The notes beneath the pieces were generated by a model that was not told the DNA's origin, searched no databases, and saw only the letters and a program-made list of their open reading frames with translations. DNA of 64,000 nt from Deltaproteobacteria bacterium (GTDB lineage Bacteria; Myxococcota_A; UBA796; SXON01), in NCBI GenBank assembly GCA_947490345.1, contig CANLGL010000023.1:1-64000 (forward strand), given 5' to 3'. A program made the position numbers and the translations under genes. Shown here one piece after another: positions 9,856 to 18,448 of this stretch (positions are counted from its first letter, which is position 1; every line of letters begins with the position of its first letter).

Positions 9856-11199
9856 TTACAAACGGTAGTGCATGGTGTAGGCGGCCAGCAGGCCCTCTTG
9901 ATCGGCGCGAATCGCCCGAATCTCAAGTCCGGTGTGGTCGCGGACCGCCGCCAAGGCCTTGGTGTTGAGCGGGTCCTGGAGGGCCACCACCAAGACCTCG
10001 CCCTCACGCCGCACCGGGACCACGAGGTACTGCCGGACGAGCCAGGTTGGAAGCAGGTCCAGCACCTTGGGGTCGAGCCGGGTGCGCTCCAGATCGATGT
10101 CGGGAGGCGGAGGCGCTGGCTCCTCGTCGGGGAGCGCGTCGCCAGCACCGTCGAAGACCGAGCCGGCCGGAATCTCGGGCTCCGCGGCGAGGGCGGTTCC
10201 CGGGCCGGGCACCGACGCCGGGGGGGGCGCGAGCGCGGTCTGGCGCGCCGCCGACGGCACGGCCGGGGAGGCTGCCGCGGGGGCGGCTGCCGCGGGGGCG
10301 GCTGCCGCGGGGGCGGCGCTCACGCGTGGCGGCTTCACCGGCCGTGGCGGCAACTGCGGACCCAGATCGACGGTGGGCGCATCCGCGAGCTCCGCCGCGG
10401 GCCCCGGCACCGGCCGCCCGCTGAAAACCGCCGCCCGCTTGCCCAGAAACGCGGTGAGTCCCTCCTTGGCGTCTGCCGACGTGAACAACCGCTGTTGGAG
10501 CTCGCGCTCCAGCGCGAGGCCACTCTCCAGCGGCAGGTCGCTGCCGGCAACCACGGCCCGCTTGATCAAGCCGACCGCACCCGCAGCGCGGGTGGGCGCA
10601 CAGAAACTCTTGGCGTACTTCAGGACTTCCTGCCACCAGTCGTCCGCAGGGAGCACGTGATGGACCAGGCCCAGAGCGGCCGCCTCTTCTACCGGGAGGT
10701 TGCGTCCCTCCACCATCAACTGCATCGCCCGGGCGCGGCCCACGATCCTTGACAAACGCTGCGTTCCTCCGGTGCCCGGCAAGACGCCGAGCGCCACCTC
10801 AGGGAGCCCGACCAGGTTCGCCTTCGCGCCCGACTCCTTTCCGATGCGCAGATCGCACGCCAACGCGATCTCCAACCCGCCGCCCACGCAGTGCCCGTTG
10901 AGGGCGGCGATCACCAACTTTGGCGTGTTCTCCAGGCGAAGCAGGGTTTCGTTCGCGTAAAGGCAGAAGTAGTACTTCTCCTCGGGCTCCAGCCGTTGAA
11001 GGTAGCCGATGTCGGCGCCGGCGCAGAAGAACCGATCCCCCGCCCCGCGAATGACGATGACATCGATCCCGACGTCCATGCGGAGGTCACAGACATGCGC
11101 ATCCAGCTCACGATGCATTGCGTAGCTGTAGCCGTTGGCAGGCGGGTTGTTGAGGGTGAGCACGGCGACGCGATCGACGTCCTGGCGGTGTACGAGCAT
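9856..11199 (-). CDS. Enoyl-CoA hydratase/isomerase fused to a GspE N-terminal (T2SSE_N/MshEN-like) domain
   Basis: Residues 1-265 of 447 are a crotonase-fold enoyl-CoA hydratase. The oxyanion-hole segment (GDRFFCAGADIGYLQ) and both catalytic glutamates (GGGLEIALACDL and GLPEVALGVLPGTGGTQRL) are present, so it should hydrate or isomerise acyl-CoAs. A roughly 90-residue Ala/Pro-rich linker follows. The last 75 residues (DLLPTWLVRQYLVVPV, EVLVVALQDPLNTKAL, AAYTMHY) match the second half of the N-terminal domain of type II secretion/type IV pilus ATPases. In ATPases of the MshE type that domain binds c-di-GMP, but the long RLG...Q binding motifs are not obvious here. ATG at 11199 is preceded by AGAGG at good spacing. 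The gene is divergent from aconitase with a gap of about 60 bp. Confidence 0.88.
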   Translation of the reverse strand: MLVHRQDVDRVAVLTLNNPPANGYSYAMHRELDAHVCDLRMDVGIDVIVIRGAGDRFFCAGADIGYLQRLEPEEKYYFCLYANETLLRLENTPKLVIAALNGHCVGGGLEIALACDLRIGKESGAKANLVGLPEVALGVLPGTGGTQRLSRIVGRARAMQLMVEGRNLPVEEAAALGLVHHVLPADDWWQEVLKYAKSFCAPTRAAGAVGLIKRAVVAGSDLPLESGLALERELQQRLFTSADAKEGLTAFLGKRAAVFSGRPVPGPAAELADAPTVDLGPQLPPRPVKPPRVSAAPAAAAPAAAAPAAASPAVPSAARQTALAPPPASVPGPGTALAAEPEIPAGSVFDGAGDALPDEEPAPPPPDIDLERTRLDPKVLDLLPTWLVRQYLVVPVRREGEVLVVALQDPLNTKALAAVRDHTGLEIRAIRADQEGLLAAYTMHYRL

Positions 11200-11258
11200 G
11201 CAGACCTCTGACGCCAGAGGACTATCCCACGGGGCGCTTTGGCAGGGTACGAAGGCAG

Positions 11259-13499
11259 ATGTCCCTCGACGCACTCTACGCCGCCATGCCCCACCGCCAC
11301 GCCATCGGCCGCCGCCGCCTCGGGCGTGGGCTGACCCTGGCCGAGAAGGTGCTCTTCTCGCATCTTGCCACCCCGGAGATCGCGCCGTTCCATCGCGGTC
11401 GGAGTTTTCTGGACCTGCACCCCGACCGCGTCGCGATGCAGGACGCTACGGCGCAGATGGCGCTCTTGCAGTTCATGCTGGCTGGCAAGGACACAACCGC
11501 CGTCCCCACCACGGTTCATTGCGACCACCTGATCCGAGCCCGACGCGGGGCCACCGACGACATGGCCGTCGCCACCACCGAGAACGCCGAGGTGTACGAG
11601 TTCCTCCGCAGCGCGAGCCAGCGGTACGGCATCGGCTTCTGGAAGCCGGGCGGCGGCATCATCCACCAGGTGGTGCTCGAAAACTACGCGGCGCCGGGGA
11701 CCCTGCTCATCGGCACCGACAGCCACACACCGAACGCCGGTGGTCTCGGGATGCTCGCCGTCGGCGTCGGTGGTGCGGACGCCGTCGACGCCATGGTCGG
11801 CTTGCCCTGGGAAGTGCTCTGCCCCACCATCATCGGCGTCAGACTTACCGGGGCGCTGTCCGGTTGGACCTCGGCCAAGGACGTGATCCTGAAACTGGCG
11901 GGACTCTTGACCGTCAAGGGCGGCACCAACGCGATCATCGAATACTTCGGGCCGGGCTGCGAGAACCTCTCCGCGACCGGGAAGGCGACCATCTGCAACA
12001 TGGGCGCGGAGCTCGGTGCCACCTGCTCGATCTTCCCCTACGACTGGCGCATGGGCGACTATCTCCGCGCGACCGCACGAGCCTCGCTCGCGACGAAGTG
12101 CGACGGGATCCGGGGCGCCCTCGTCGCCGATCCCGAGGTCGAGGCCAGTCCGGCGGCGTACTTCGATCGCGTGGTTGAGATCGACCTGACGACGTTGGAG
12201 CCGCATCTGGTCGGACCGCACACGCCCGACCTGGCGAGGCCGCTCTCGGCGATCAAGGAGGCGATCGTGACGGAAGGCTACCCCCGCCAGCTCAAGGTCG
12301 CGCTCCTGGGTAGCTGCACCAACTCCTCCTACGAGGACATCGAGCGCGCCGCGCACATCGCGCGGCAGGCCTCCGCCAAGGGATTCCGCGCCCGGGTGCC
12401 TTTTCTGGTCACTCCCGGGAGCGACCAGATTCATGCAACAATCACTCGCGATGGACAGCTCCGCGACCTCGAAGCCATCGGTGCAGTCGTGCTCGCGAAT
12501 GCGTGCGGACCGTGCATCGGGCAGTGGAAACGCGACGACATCAAGCCTGGCGAGCGCAACAGCATCGTGACCAGCTTCAACCGAAACTTCCCGGCCCGGA
12601 ACGACGGTAACCTCGAGACGCTCGCCTTCATCGGCAGCCCCGAGACGGTCGTCGCCATGGCGCTGTCGGGTGACCTCGGCTTCGACCCGGCGCGCGACAG
12701 CCTCGAGCAGGACGGGGTGACGTTGACCCTGGAGCCACCTCGCGGTGAGGAGCTGCCCCCCGCGGGTTTCGTGCCCGACTTCGTGAGCTTCATCAAGCCG
12801 GATCCCGCCAACCGCGGCACAGAGGTGGTGATTCGGCAGGGCAGCGATCGTCTGGAACGGCTGAGCCCCTTTCCGGCCTGGGACGGGCAGGACCTCTCGG
12901 GACTGGTCGTGCTCCTCAAGGCGAAGGGCAAGTGCACGACCGACCACATCTCTGCCGCAGGACCGTGGCTGAAGTACCGTGGGCACCTGACCAACATCTG
13001 CGGCAACCTCTTTTCGACCGTCCACAACGCGTTCACGGGGGTGATCGGCCGCGGTCGCGACGTGCTCGCCGACGAAGCCGCCGTGGCCTTCCCCGACCTC
13101 GCCAAGCGGTACCGGGCGGCCGGACAAGGCTGGGTTGCCATCGGCGACGACAACTACGGCGAAGGCTCCAGCCGGGAGCACGCCGCGATGGAGCCCCGGC
13201 TGATGGGCTGCCGCGCGGTGATCGCCAGGAGCTTCGCGCGCATCCACGAAACCAACCTCAAGAAGCAGGGCGTGCTCCCCCTCACCTTCGCCGCGCCGAC
13301 CGACTACGAAAAAGTCAGGGAAGACGACCGGATTGGACTGGAGGGTGTCGCGGGACTGCGCGGCGGCAAGGCGCCGACCCTCGTTCTGCACCACGCCGAC
13401 GGCACCGTCGACCGCATCCCCACCCGAGCCTCACACACGCCTGAGCAGTTCGGGTGGTTTGTGGCGGGGAGCGCGCTCAACGTGATTGCGGGTGGCTGA
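11259..13499 (+). CDS. acn: Aconitate hydratase, mitochondrial-type
   Basis: This TCA-cycle enzyme (citrate to isocitrate via cis-aconitate) is 746 residues long, matching mature mitochondrial-type aconitase rather than the roughly 900-residue AcnA or AcnB. The three [4Fe-4S] ligands are visible: Cys353 in GSCTNSSYEDIERAA, and Cys416 and Cys419 in NACGPCIGQW. Other family hallmarks are IGTDSHTPNAGGLGMLAVGVGG, KGKCTTDHISAAGPW and IGDDNYGEGSSREHAAMEPR. ATG at 11259 has an AAGG just upstream. The stop codon lies inside the start region of the following ATPase gene, so a downstream defence or repair-like module may be co-expressed with this core metabolic gene. Confidence 0.95.
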   Translation: MSLDALYAAMPHRHAIGRRRLGRGLTLAEKVLFSHLATPEIAPFHRGRSFLDLHPDRVAMQDATAQMALLQFMLAGKDTTAVPTTVHCDHLIRARRGATDDMAVATTENAEVYEFLRSASQRYGIGFWKPGGGIIHQVVLENYAAPGTLLIGTDSHTPNAGGLGMLAVGVGGADAVDAMVGLPWEVLCPTIIGVRLTGALSGWTSAKDVILKLAGLLTVKGGTNAIIEYFGPGCENLSATGKATICNMGAELGATCSIFPYDWRMGDYLRATARASLATKCDGIRGALVADPEVEASPAAYFDRVVEIDLTTLEPHLVGPHTPDLARPLSAIKEAIVTEGYPRQLKVALLGSCTNSSYEDIERAAHIARQASAKGFRARVPFLVTPGSDQIHATITRDGQLRDLEAIGAVVLANACGPCIGQWKRDDIKPGERNSIVTSFNRNFPARNDGNLETLAFIGSPETVVAMALSGDLGFDPARDSLEQDGVTLTLEPPRGEELPPAGFVPDFVSFIKPDPANRGTEVVIRQGSDRLERLSPFPAWDGQDLSGLVVLLKAKGKCTTDHISAAGPWLKYRGHLTNICGNLFSTVHNAFTGVIGRGRDVLADEAAVAFPDLAKRYRAAGQGWVAIGDDNYGEGSSREHAAMEPRLMGCRAVIARSFARIHETNLKKQGVLPLTFAAPTDYEKVREDDRIGLEGVAGLRGGKAPTLVLHHADGTVDRIPTRASHTPEQFGWFVAGSALNVIAGG

Positions 13500-15852
13500 T
13501 TCCCCGCTCTTCTGGAGCGTCTACGATCGGCTGGTGGAGGCCAGCGCTCCGCCGGCGCTCGCCAACCTCGTCGAGGCGGCCTTCCAAGGCGACGCCGCCG
13601 TCCTTTCAGCGCTGACAGGCTCCGACGGCGCCACGCGAGCAGCACGCCCGCTGGTCCGGCCACGCCCTCGCCCCTGCTACCTCACGCGGGTGGAGGTGAC
13701 CTCCTTTCGAGGGGTCGGACCCAAGGCCACCCTCGATCTGGCGCCGGGTCCCGGCCTGACGCTGGTCACCGGGCGCAACGGCACCGGTAAGTCGAGCTTC
13801 GCCGAAGGGCTCGAGGTGCTCCTGACCGGCAGCGCCAGGCGCCTGGACGGCAAGGCGAAGGATTGGAAGGAGGGGTGGCGGTGCCTGCACGCGGTAGACG
13901 CCCCCCAGGTGCGCGCGACCTTCACCGTGGAGGAACAGGCGCCAACGACCATCGTGCGCCGTTGGGCAGCCGGCGCCGAGCTCGCCGACAGCACGGTCGA
14001 GGGGCTCGCGCCGTTGGGCTGGTCCGACGCGATCCAGACGCACCGCCCGTTTCTGGCCTACGCCGAGCTGGGAAACCTGCTCGAAGCGGGACCGACACGG
14101 GCGTACGACTCGCTCAAGCCAATCCTCGGCTTGGAAGAACTCAGCGCGGCCGTCCAGCGGCTGTCGGACGCGCGGCTGGCACGGGAAAAGGCGATGAAGG
14201 AGGCGAAAGCGGCCCTCCAGCCGATTCTCGCCCGTCTGGGGGCCTCCGCCGACCCGCGCGCGGCCGTGTGCACGACGGCCCTGGGAAAGAAGTGGAACCT
14301 CGACGCCATCGAGCCCACCTTGACCGGGGAAGCAGACAACCCGGTTCCGGAGGCCCTGCGTCGCCTCGTCAATGTACGCGCCCCGACGCTGGACCCGGAG
14401 CCGCTTCGCCGCGCGGTTGGCGATCTCGCCGCGATCGCTGCCGGGGACTCGGCGAGGCAACTTTCCGCGGCGGAGCTGCTGCTCAGAGCCTTGCGGTGGC
14501 ATGACGCGTCTCGCGACGCCGCCTGTCTCTGCCCGGTGTGCCACATCGGCACCCTCGACGCGGCGTGGCACAAAGCCGCCACGGCCGAGGCGGCGGAGCT
14601 GGAGAAGGGCGCCCGAGCCGCACAGGACGCGACGGCGCTGCTGAAGCGTGCCCACGAGGCCCTACGCCCGCCCGCACCCCCGCTCGACCTGAACCACCCG
14701 CTCGCCGCGGACGCGCTCGCGGCCTGGACGGCCCTCCATCGGGCGCCGGAGGACGCCCTCGCGCTCGTCGCCCACGTCGAGGCGCACGCGCCCACGGTGG
14801 CCAGCGCTGTCCAAACCATGGTGGCCGAGGCGCAACGTCAAATCGCTGTGCTCGAGGACGCCTGGCGCCCCTTGCGGCTCGAGCTGCTCCTCTGGCTTGG
14901 GAAGGCCAAGGCAGCCATGGCGATGGCCGTTCAGCTCGAAAGGATCGCCGCCGCCGAGACCTGGCTCAAAGACGCAGAGACCGAGCTACAGACGGAACGC
15001 TTCGCACCGATCGCCGAGCGCGCGGCGGCGACGTGGCTGGCGCTGCGCCAGCAGAGCAGCGTGGGCCTCCGCGGCATCAGTCTGCAGGGGGGCGGCACCC
15101 GCCGCCGCTTGGACCTTGCCCTGGAGGTGGATGGCGCCGAAGCCCCGCTCGGGGTGATGAGCCAGGGGGAGGTCAATGCGCTCGCCCTGAGCCTGTTCAT
15201 TCCCCGTCTGGTACACGACGACAGCCCCTTTCACTTCGTCATCATCGACGATCCGGTCCAGTCGATGGACCCGTTCAAGGTGGACGGGCTCGCCCAGGTG
15301 CTCCACGACGCGGCGACGACACGGCAGGTGATCGTCTTCACCCATGACGACCGACTGACGGATGCGGTCCGTCGCATGCAGCTGCCCGCGACCATCCTCG
15401 GCGTGACGCGCCGGGCCCGCTCCGACGTGGATGTGCGCGTCCTGATGGACCCCGCCGATCAGATGCTCTCCGATGCTCGCGCCGTCACCAAGGATGCCGA
15501 GCGCGCCGGGCGGAAGGTGCTCCAGCGCGTGGTTCCTGGACTGTGTCGAACCGCAGTGGAGTTTGTGCTCCAGAGCGCAACGCGACGCACCCTGCTCCGG
15601 AAGGGCGGTCGCAACGAGGAGGTGGAGTCGCGCCTTCGGGAAGCGACCACGCTGCAAGAGATCGCCGCCCTGGCGTTTTTCGACGACCACCAACGCGGCG
15701 CTGACGTCTTCGGGTGGCTCAATCAGCTCGGACCCGACGCGGTCGACCTGTTCAAGGAGCTGAAGCAGGCCACACACTCCGGCGAGGCCGACCAGCGGCT
15801 GGTCGCGAGGACCGAAGCGCTGGTGAAGAGCTTGCGGCAGAAGCTCTCGTGA
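13492..15852 (+). CDS. SMC/Rad50-like AAA ATPase with zinc-hook CxxC and HEPN-like C-terminus
   Basis: This 786-residue protein has the split ABC/SMC ATPase layout: Walker A (TGRNGTGKSSF, about residue 93), coiled or helical arms broken by a CxxC hook (CLCPVCHIG; Cys347 and Cys350), a signature-like MSQGEVNALAL near 555, Walker B (FVIIDDPVQSMD, about 581) and an H-loop (IVFTHDDRL). After the ATPase, the last 150 or so residues are all-helical (GLCRTAVEFVLQ, ELKQATHSGE) and resemble a HEPN/DUF4145-type module with a weak R/K-x-x-x-x-H motif. The likely role is DNA end or nucleic-acid sensing coupled to an effector, as in Rad50, RecF or RloC-like ATPases. GTG at 13492 overlaps the aconitase stop by 8 bp; TTG at 13486 is also possible. 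The next gene overlaps by 4 bp. Confidence 0.85.
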   Translation: MADSPLFWSVYDRLVEASAPPALANLVEAAFQGDAAVLSALTGSDGATRAARPLVRPRPRPCYLTRVEVTSFRGVGPKATLDLAPGPGLTLVTGRNGTGKSSFAEGLEVLLTGSARRLDGKAKDWKEGWRCLHAVDAPQVRATFTVEEQAPTTIVRRWAAGAELADSTVEGLAPLGWSDAIQTHRPFLAYAELGNLLEAGPTRAYDSLKPILGLEELSAAVQRLSDARLAREKAMKEAKAALQPILARLGASADPRAAVCTTALGKKWNLDAIEPTLTGEADNPVPEALRRLVNVRAPTLDPEPLRRAVGDLAAIAAGDSARQLSAAELLLRALRWHDASRDAACLCPVCHIGTLDAAWHKAATAEAAELEKGARAAQDATALLKRAHEALRPPAPPLDLNHPLAADALAAWTALHRAPEDALALVAHVEAHAPTVASAVQTMVAEAQRQIAVLEDAWRPLRLELLLWLGKAKAAMAMAVQLERIAAAETWLKDAETELQTERFAPIAERAAATWLALRQQSSVGLRGISLQGGGTRRRLDLALEVDGAEAPLGVMSQGEVNALALSLFIPRLVHDDSPFHFVIIDDPVQSMDPFKVDGLAQVLHDAATTRQVIVFTHDDRLTDAVRRMQLPATILGVTRRARSDVDVRVLMDPADQMLSDARAVTKDAERAGRKVLQRVVPGLCRTAVEFVLQSATRRTLLRKGGRNEEVESRLREATTLQEIAALAFFDDHQRGADVFGWLNQLGPDAVDLFKELKQATHSGEADQRLVARTEALVKSLRQKLS

Positions 15853-16217
15853 GCGCGACGCCAGCCGAGCTCTTGACCGAGGCCTCGACGCTCCTCGCAG
15901 AGGACGACCCGGCCACGCGCGGCCGGTGGGGGCGAATCGCAACGCACCTGACGCGCCAGGCGCTGGAGACCAGTCTCCGCGCCTACTGGGGCGAGCGCCA
16001 CGCGGGTCTGGCGAGCGCCAACTTCCGCACCCAGTTCATCTGCCTGGCGGAGTATCACCCCGACCGCGCCCTGGTCCGCCGGGTGGCATGGGCCTGGGAG
16101 GCGCTCAGCGACGCGGGGCATGCGCGGGGTGCCCTGCCCGGCCAGGCCGACCTCGAGGATTGGATCAGGACCGTCGCGGCGTTCGGCGCCACCGTGCCCA
16201 CGCGCCCCGCTACTTGA
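15849..16217 (+). CDS. Small helical HEPN-like partner of the SMC-like ATPase
   Basis: This 122-residue, all-helical protein starts at a GTG that shares four bases (GTGA) with the stop of the ATPase gene, so the two are almost certainly translated as a pair. Segments such as THLTRQALETSLRAYW and WAWEALSDAGHARGAL resemble HEPN/DUF4145 proteins, in which an R-x4-6-H motif can form an RNase site. Here the motif position holds SDAGHAR, with His but not a clear preceding Arg-Asn. From memory, similar ATPase plus small helical protein pairs occur in actinobacteria with ...CHHH... at this position; that comparison is unverified. The 3' end overlaps the convergent lipoprotein gene by 8 bp. Possible roles are toxin or antitoxin subunit, or ATPase adaptor. 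Confidence 0.75.
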   Translation: MSATPAELLTEASTLLAEDDPATRGRWGRIATHLTRQALETSLRAYWGERHAGLASANFRTQFICLAEYHPDRALVRRVAWAWEALSDAGHARGALPGQADLEDWIRTVAAFGATVPTRPAT

Positions 16218-16782
16218 CGGGCGCCTTCCCTCGATCCTCGATCGGCCGAAGCGGCGCACATTCCACCGAAAGCTCGAACGGCCCGACCGCGCCCTCCTTC
16301 CCGTCCACGACGATGAGGTACTGGCGTTCGTGGAAAGCCTGCATCATGACCGACCCACCCGGACCGGGGCGCACGTCGCCCTCGCATTCGGTGATCGGGT
16401 GCTTCACCGTCGGGCAGCGGCCGTCGTAGTCCCACGCGACCGCCGCGAGATCGAGGTCCACACACGTGCTCGTCATCCGGACCGTGACCTGGGTGTCCTT
16501 CGGCGCGGTCAGCGTGTAGACCCGCTCGGCGCCTGAGTGGTGCTGGCCGGCCGGGAAGCAGAAGGCGGTCGCGTAGAAGTCGTCATCCCACGCCGAATCT
16601 CCACCGAGCGTCGTCCCCGACAGGCGGCTGCCGCACGCCAAGGCGCCGCTGAGGCACCCCCGGGCCGCGGGGGCCTCGCCTTCGGTGGCGCAGCTTGGCA
16701 GCACGGGGGCCGCCGACGCACCAGGGGCGACCTTTCGCGCAAGATCGCCCATTTCTGCGCAGCCAAGGACCAGAAGAATCAT
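16210..16782 (-). CDS. Putative secreted lipoprotein, hypothetical
   Basis: This 190-residue protein has a very short lipoprotein-like N-terminus (MILLVLGCAEMGDL; lipid Cys8), then a Cys-containing beta-rich domain (DDDFYATAFCFPAGQ, ERVYTLTAPKDTQVTVRM, STCVDLDLAAVAWD). The pattern is like pre-peptidase C-terminal/PPC-type beta-sandwiches that accompany secreted proteins, but this is a weak resemblance and I assign no function. ATG at 16782 overlaps the stop of the acetyltransferase gene (ATGA), placing it third in a rhodanese-GNAT-lipoprotein operon. The frame is open further upstream, but that would bury it in the acetyltransferase gene. Confidence 0.75.
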   Translation of the reverse strand: MILLVLGCAEMGDLARKVAPGASAAPVLPSCATEGEAPAARGCLSGALACGSRLSGTTLGGDSAWDDDFYATAFCFPAGQHHSGAERVYTLTAPKDTQVTVRMTSTCVDLDLAAVAWDYDGRCPTVKHPITECEGDVRPGPGGSVMMQAFHERQYLIVVDGKEGAVGPFELSVECAPLRPIEDRGKAPVK

Positions 16783-17339
16783 GAGGACGCCGCCGCGGCC
16801 GGCAGGCGCTCGTCGCGGAGGAGCCCGAAGAGCAGGCAATCTCCGCCGCTCGCGCCGCGGCGCAGGGTGCCCTCCTGTTGGAAACCGAGCCCCTCGAGCA
16901 TCCGCACGCCCGCTCGATCATCAGCCGCGACACGGGCCTCGACGCGCAGGAGCTCGTCGGAGCTGGAGTAGAGGTGCTCGACCAATGCGGATACCGCTTC
17001 TGTCGCGACTCCGCGGCCCGCGGCCTGCGGATGCAGCACCCAGCCCACCTCGACCTGAGGCGGCGCGACCCAGACCTGCCGCCAGCCGACGCCGCCGATA
17101 AGCCGCCCTTCCAGGGTGACCGCGAGGTCTGCACGGGGCGGACGCCCGTACCGCGACACCGTGTCGGCGATGTAGCGGGCCGCCTCGCTCGGGTCGTCGC
17201 CGCCGAGCCAGCTGCCATATTGCGTGGGCGGCCAGTCCTTGGCGTAGGCGTGCACCGCTTCCAGGTCGTCCACGCGGAACGGGCGGATGATCAGCCGCCG
17301 GGTACGCAGGACGGGCGGCGCCCAGGCATCCGCGTTCAC
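16779..17339 (-). CDS. GNAT family N-acetyltransferase (RimJ/RimL-like)
   Basis: This 186-residue protein has the GNAT fold of the RimJ/RimL type: an N-terminal RTRRLIIRPFRVDDLEAVHA, a central GGVGWRQVWVAPPQVEVGWVL and the acetyl-CoA pyrophosphate loop (PQAAGRGVATEAVSALVEHL), ending with RMLEGLGFQQEGTLRRG. It would transfer acetyl groups from acetyl-CoA to an N-terminus or amine; the substrate is unknown. The start is GTG at 17339, overlapping the rhodanese stop by GTGA, and the stop overlaps the lipoprotein start by ATGA, so all three are coupled. Confidence 0.9.
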   Translation of the reverse strand: MNADAWAPPVLRTRRLIIRPFRVDDLEAVHAYAKDWPPTQYGSWLGGDDPSEAARYIADTVSRYGRPPRADLAVTLEGRLIGGVGWRQVWVAPPQVEVGWVLHPQAAGRGVATEAVSALVEHLYSSSDELLRVEARVAADDRAGVRMLEGLGFQQEGTLRRGASGGDCLLFGLLRDERLPAAAASS

Positions 17340-17824
17340 GAGACGACCTCGCCCCCCGACTCGCGCCAGGCCCCAAGCCCCCCCAAGAGCGCAAACGTGT
17401 CCTCCATGCCCCGCTCTCGGAAGAACGCCACGGCCTGCGCGGATTGCACCCCGTCATCACAATAGGTCACGACGAACTGGTCCCAGGGCAACTCGCTGAC
17501 CCGCACGTTGATCTCGGCCATGGGGATGTGTAACGCCCCCCGGACGTGACCCGCACCCCACGCGGAGGCGCTCCGCACGTCGACCCACGCGACCGGCTTC
17601 TTCCCCGCCATGTCCCGCACCCCGGCCGCGGTGATGGAAAGCACCGCCGCGTCGACCTTCACCGAGGTGACATCGGGCGACGTGGCCTGGCCACCGACCG
17701 GCACCGTTCCCGGGTCGTGGGCAGTCCCATACTTTTCGCGAGCGCGGGCGTCGTCGCGGTCCTGGAAGGCCTTCGCCGCCCGGCTGGCCACGGTCAAGGG
17801 GAGGTTCATCAAGCGGCGGAACAT
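17336..17824 (-). CDS. Rhodanese-like domain protein
   Basis: This 162-residue protein has an N-terminal helical region rich in Arg and Ala (residues 1-60) and one rhodanese domain in the second half. The domain shows VAWVDVRSASAWGAGHVRGA and HIPMAEI, then the active-site Cys in VVTYCDDGVQSAQAVAFF. A catalytic Cys implies sulfur transfer or persulfide chemistry, although many single-domain rhodaneses act in signalling. The start is ATG at 17824 (MFRRLMNLPLT); the longer open frame upstream overlaps the divergent SRPBCC gene and looks non-coding. It is first gene of a three-gene operon with 4-bp overlaps. Confidence 0.85.
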   Translation of the reverse strand: MFRRLMNLPLTVASRAAKAFQDRDDARAREKYGTAHDPGTVPVGGQATSPDVTSVKVDAAVLSITAAGVRDMAGKKPVAWVDVRSASAWGAGHVRGALHIPMAEINVRVSELPWDQFVVTYCDDGVQSAQAVAFFRERGMEDTFALLGGLGAWRESGGEVVS

Positions 17825-17858
17825 CCGCTCCGCATAGCCTTTCGGATACAGGGCGGCG

Positions 17859-18356
17859 ATGATCCTCCTGCTCGCAGCCGCCCTCGCCGCGAACCCAGCC
17901 ACGCCCAGCGCCGACATCGTCACCGAGGCGATCGTATCCCCGAGCCCCGACGCGCTCGCCGCCGTCCTCACCGACCTCGACCGCTTCAAGGCGGCGCTAC
18001 CCACCGATTGCGTGGGCCGCTTCGAGGTAGGGGCCCTTCGTGCCGGCAAGGGCGCCACGGCGCGGCTGCGCTACGACATGGCGGCGATGCACCGGGCCTT
18101 GACGATGACGATCACGCGCATCGAGGTCCTGCCCGAGCGAACGATCGTCGACTTCGATCACGCCACCGACCGCGGCTTCGTCACCCGATGGGTCATGGAG
18201 CCGGCACCGACCGGCACCCAGGTTCGGATCCGGACCGCGCTCAATGCCCCACCCTGGCCGTTTGCGGCGTACTACTTCAAGGCCGTTCTGCCCGAGTGGA
18301 CGGATTGTCAGGCGCGTTTCTTGTCCGCGGTAACCAAGTCCGCCACTGGCGCGTAA
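17859..18356 (+). CDS. Secreted SRPBCC/polyketide-cyclase-like protein
   Basis: This 165-residue protein has an N-terminal signal peptide (MILLLAAALAANPATPSA) and a START/SRPBCC-type domain (IVSPSPDALAAVLTDLDRFKAALP, ERTIVDFDHAT, MEPAPTGTQVRIRTALNAPP). This fold makes a hydrophobic pocket that binds lipids or other apolar ligands; the ligand is unknown. It is divergent from the rhodanese operon with a 34-bp gap. Two other SRPBCC/START-like proteins occur in this window (around 45.8-46.4 and 56.8-57.5 kb), and this one and the 46-kb one look exported. Confidence 0.78.
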   Translation: MILLLAAALAANPATPSADIVTEAIVSPSPDALAAVLTDLDRFKAALPTDCVGRFEVGALRAGKGATARLRYDMAAMHRALTMTITRIEVLPERTIVDFDHATDRGFVTRWVMEPAPTGTQVRIRTALNAPPWPFAAYYFKAVLPEWTDCQARFLSAVTKSATGA

Positions 18357-18448
18357 ACCTGGGGCGCTACCGAACGCCGCATCGCCCGTGGTACCGTTGA
18401 CAAATATTTCAGCAAAACCGCAAAAAGCCCGATTAGTAGATTGCCCCA
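18357..18448 (+). promoter_or_regulatory. AT-rich leader with a TTGACA box before the six-cysteine protein
   Basis: This short gap is strikingly A/T-rich for the window. It contains a perfect TTGACA (18397-18402), followed by an AAATATTT stretch and runs of A. No good TATAAT-like box sits at the usual 16-18 bp spacing, so a promoter is likely but its -10 is uncertain. Confidence 0.35.

Noticed and set aside
10911-13394. 827-codon minus-strand frame opposite aconitase
   Set aside because: It lies antisense to a strongly supported enzyme and shows no family features.
18387-18405. Sigma-54 promoter at TGGTACCGTTGACA
   Set aside because: The -12 element would read GA rather than GC, so the match is not good enough.
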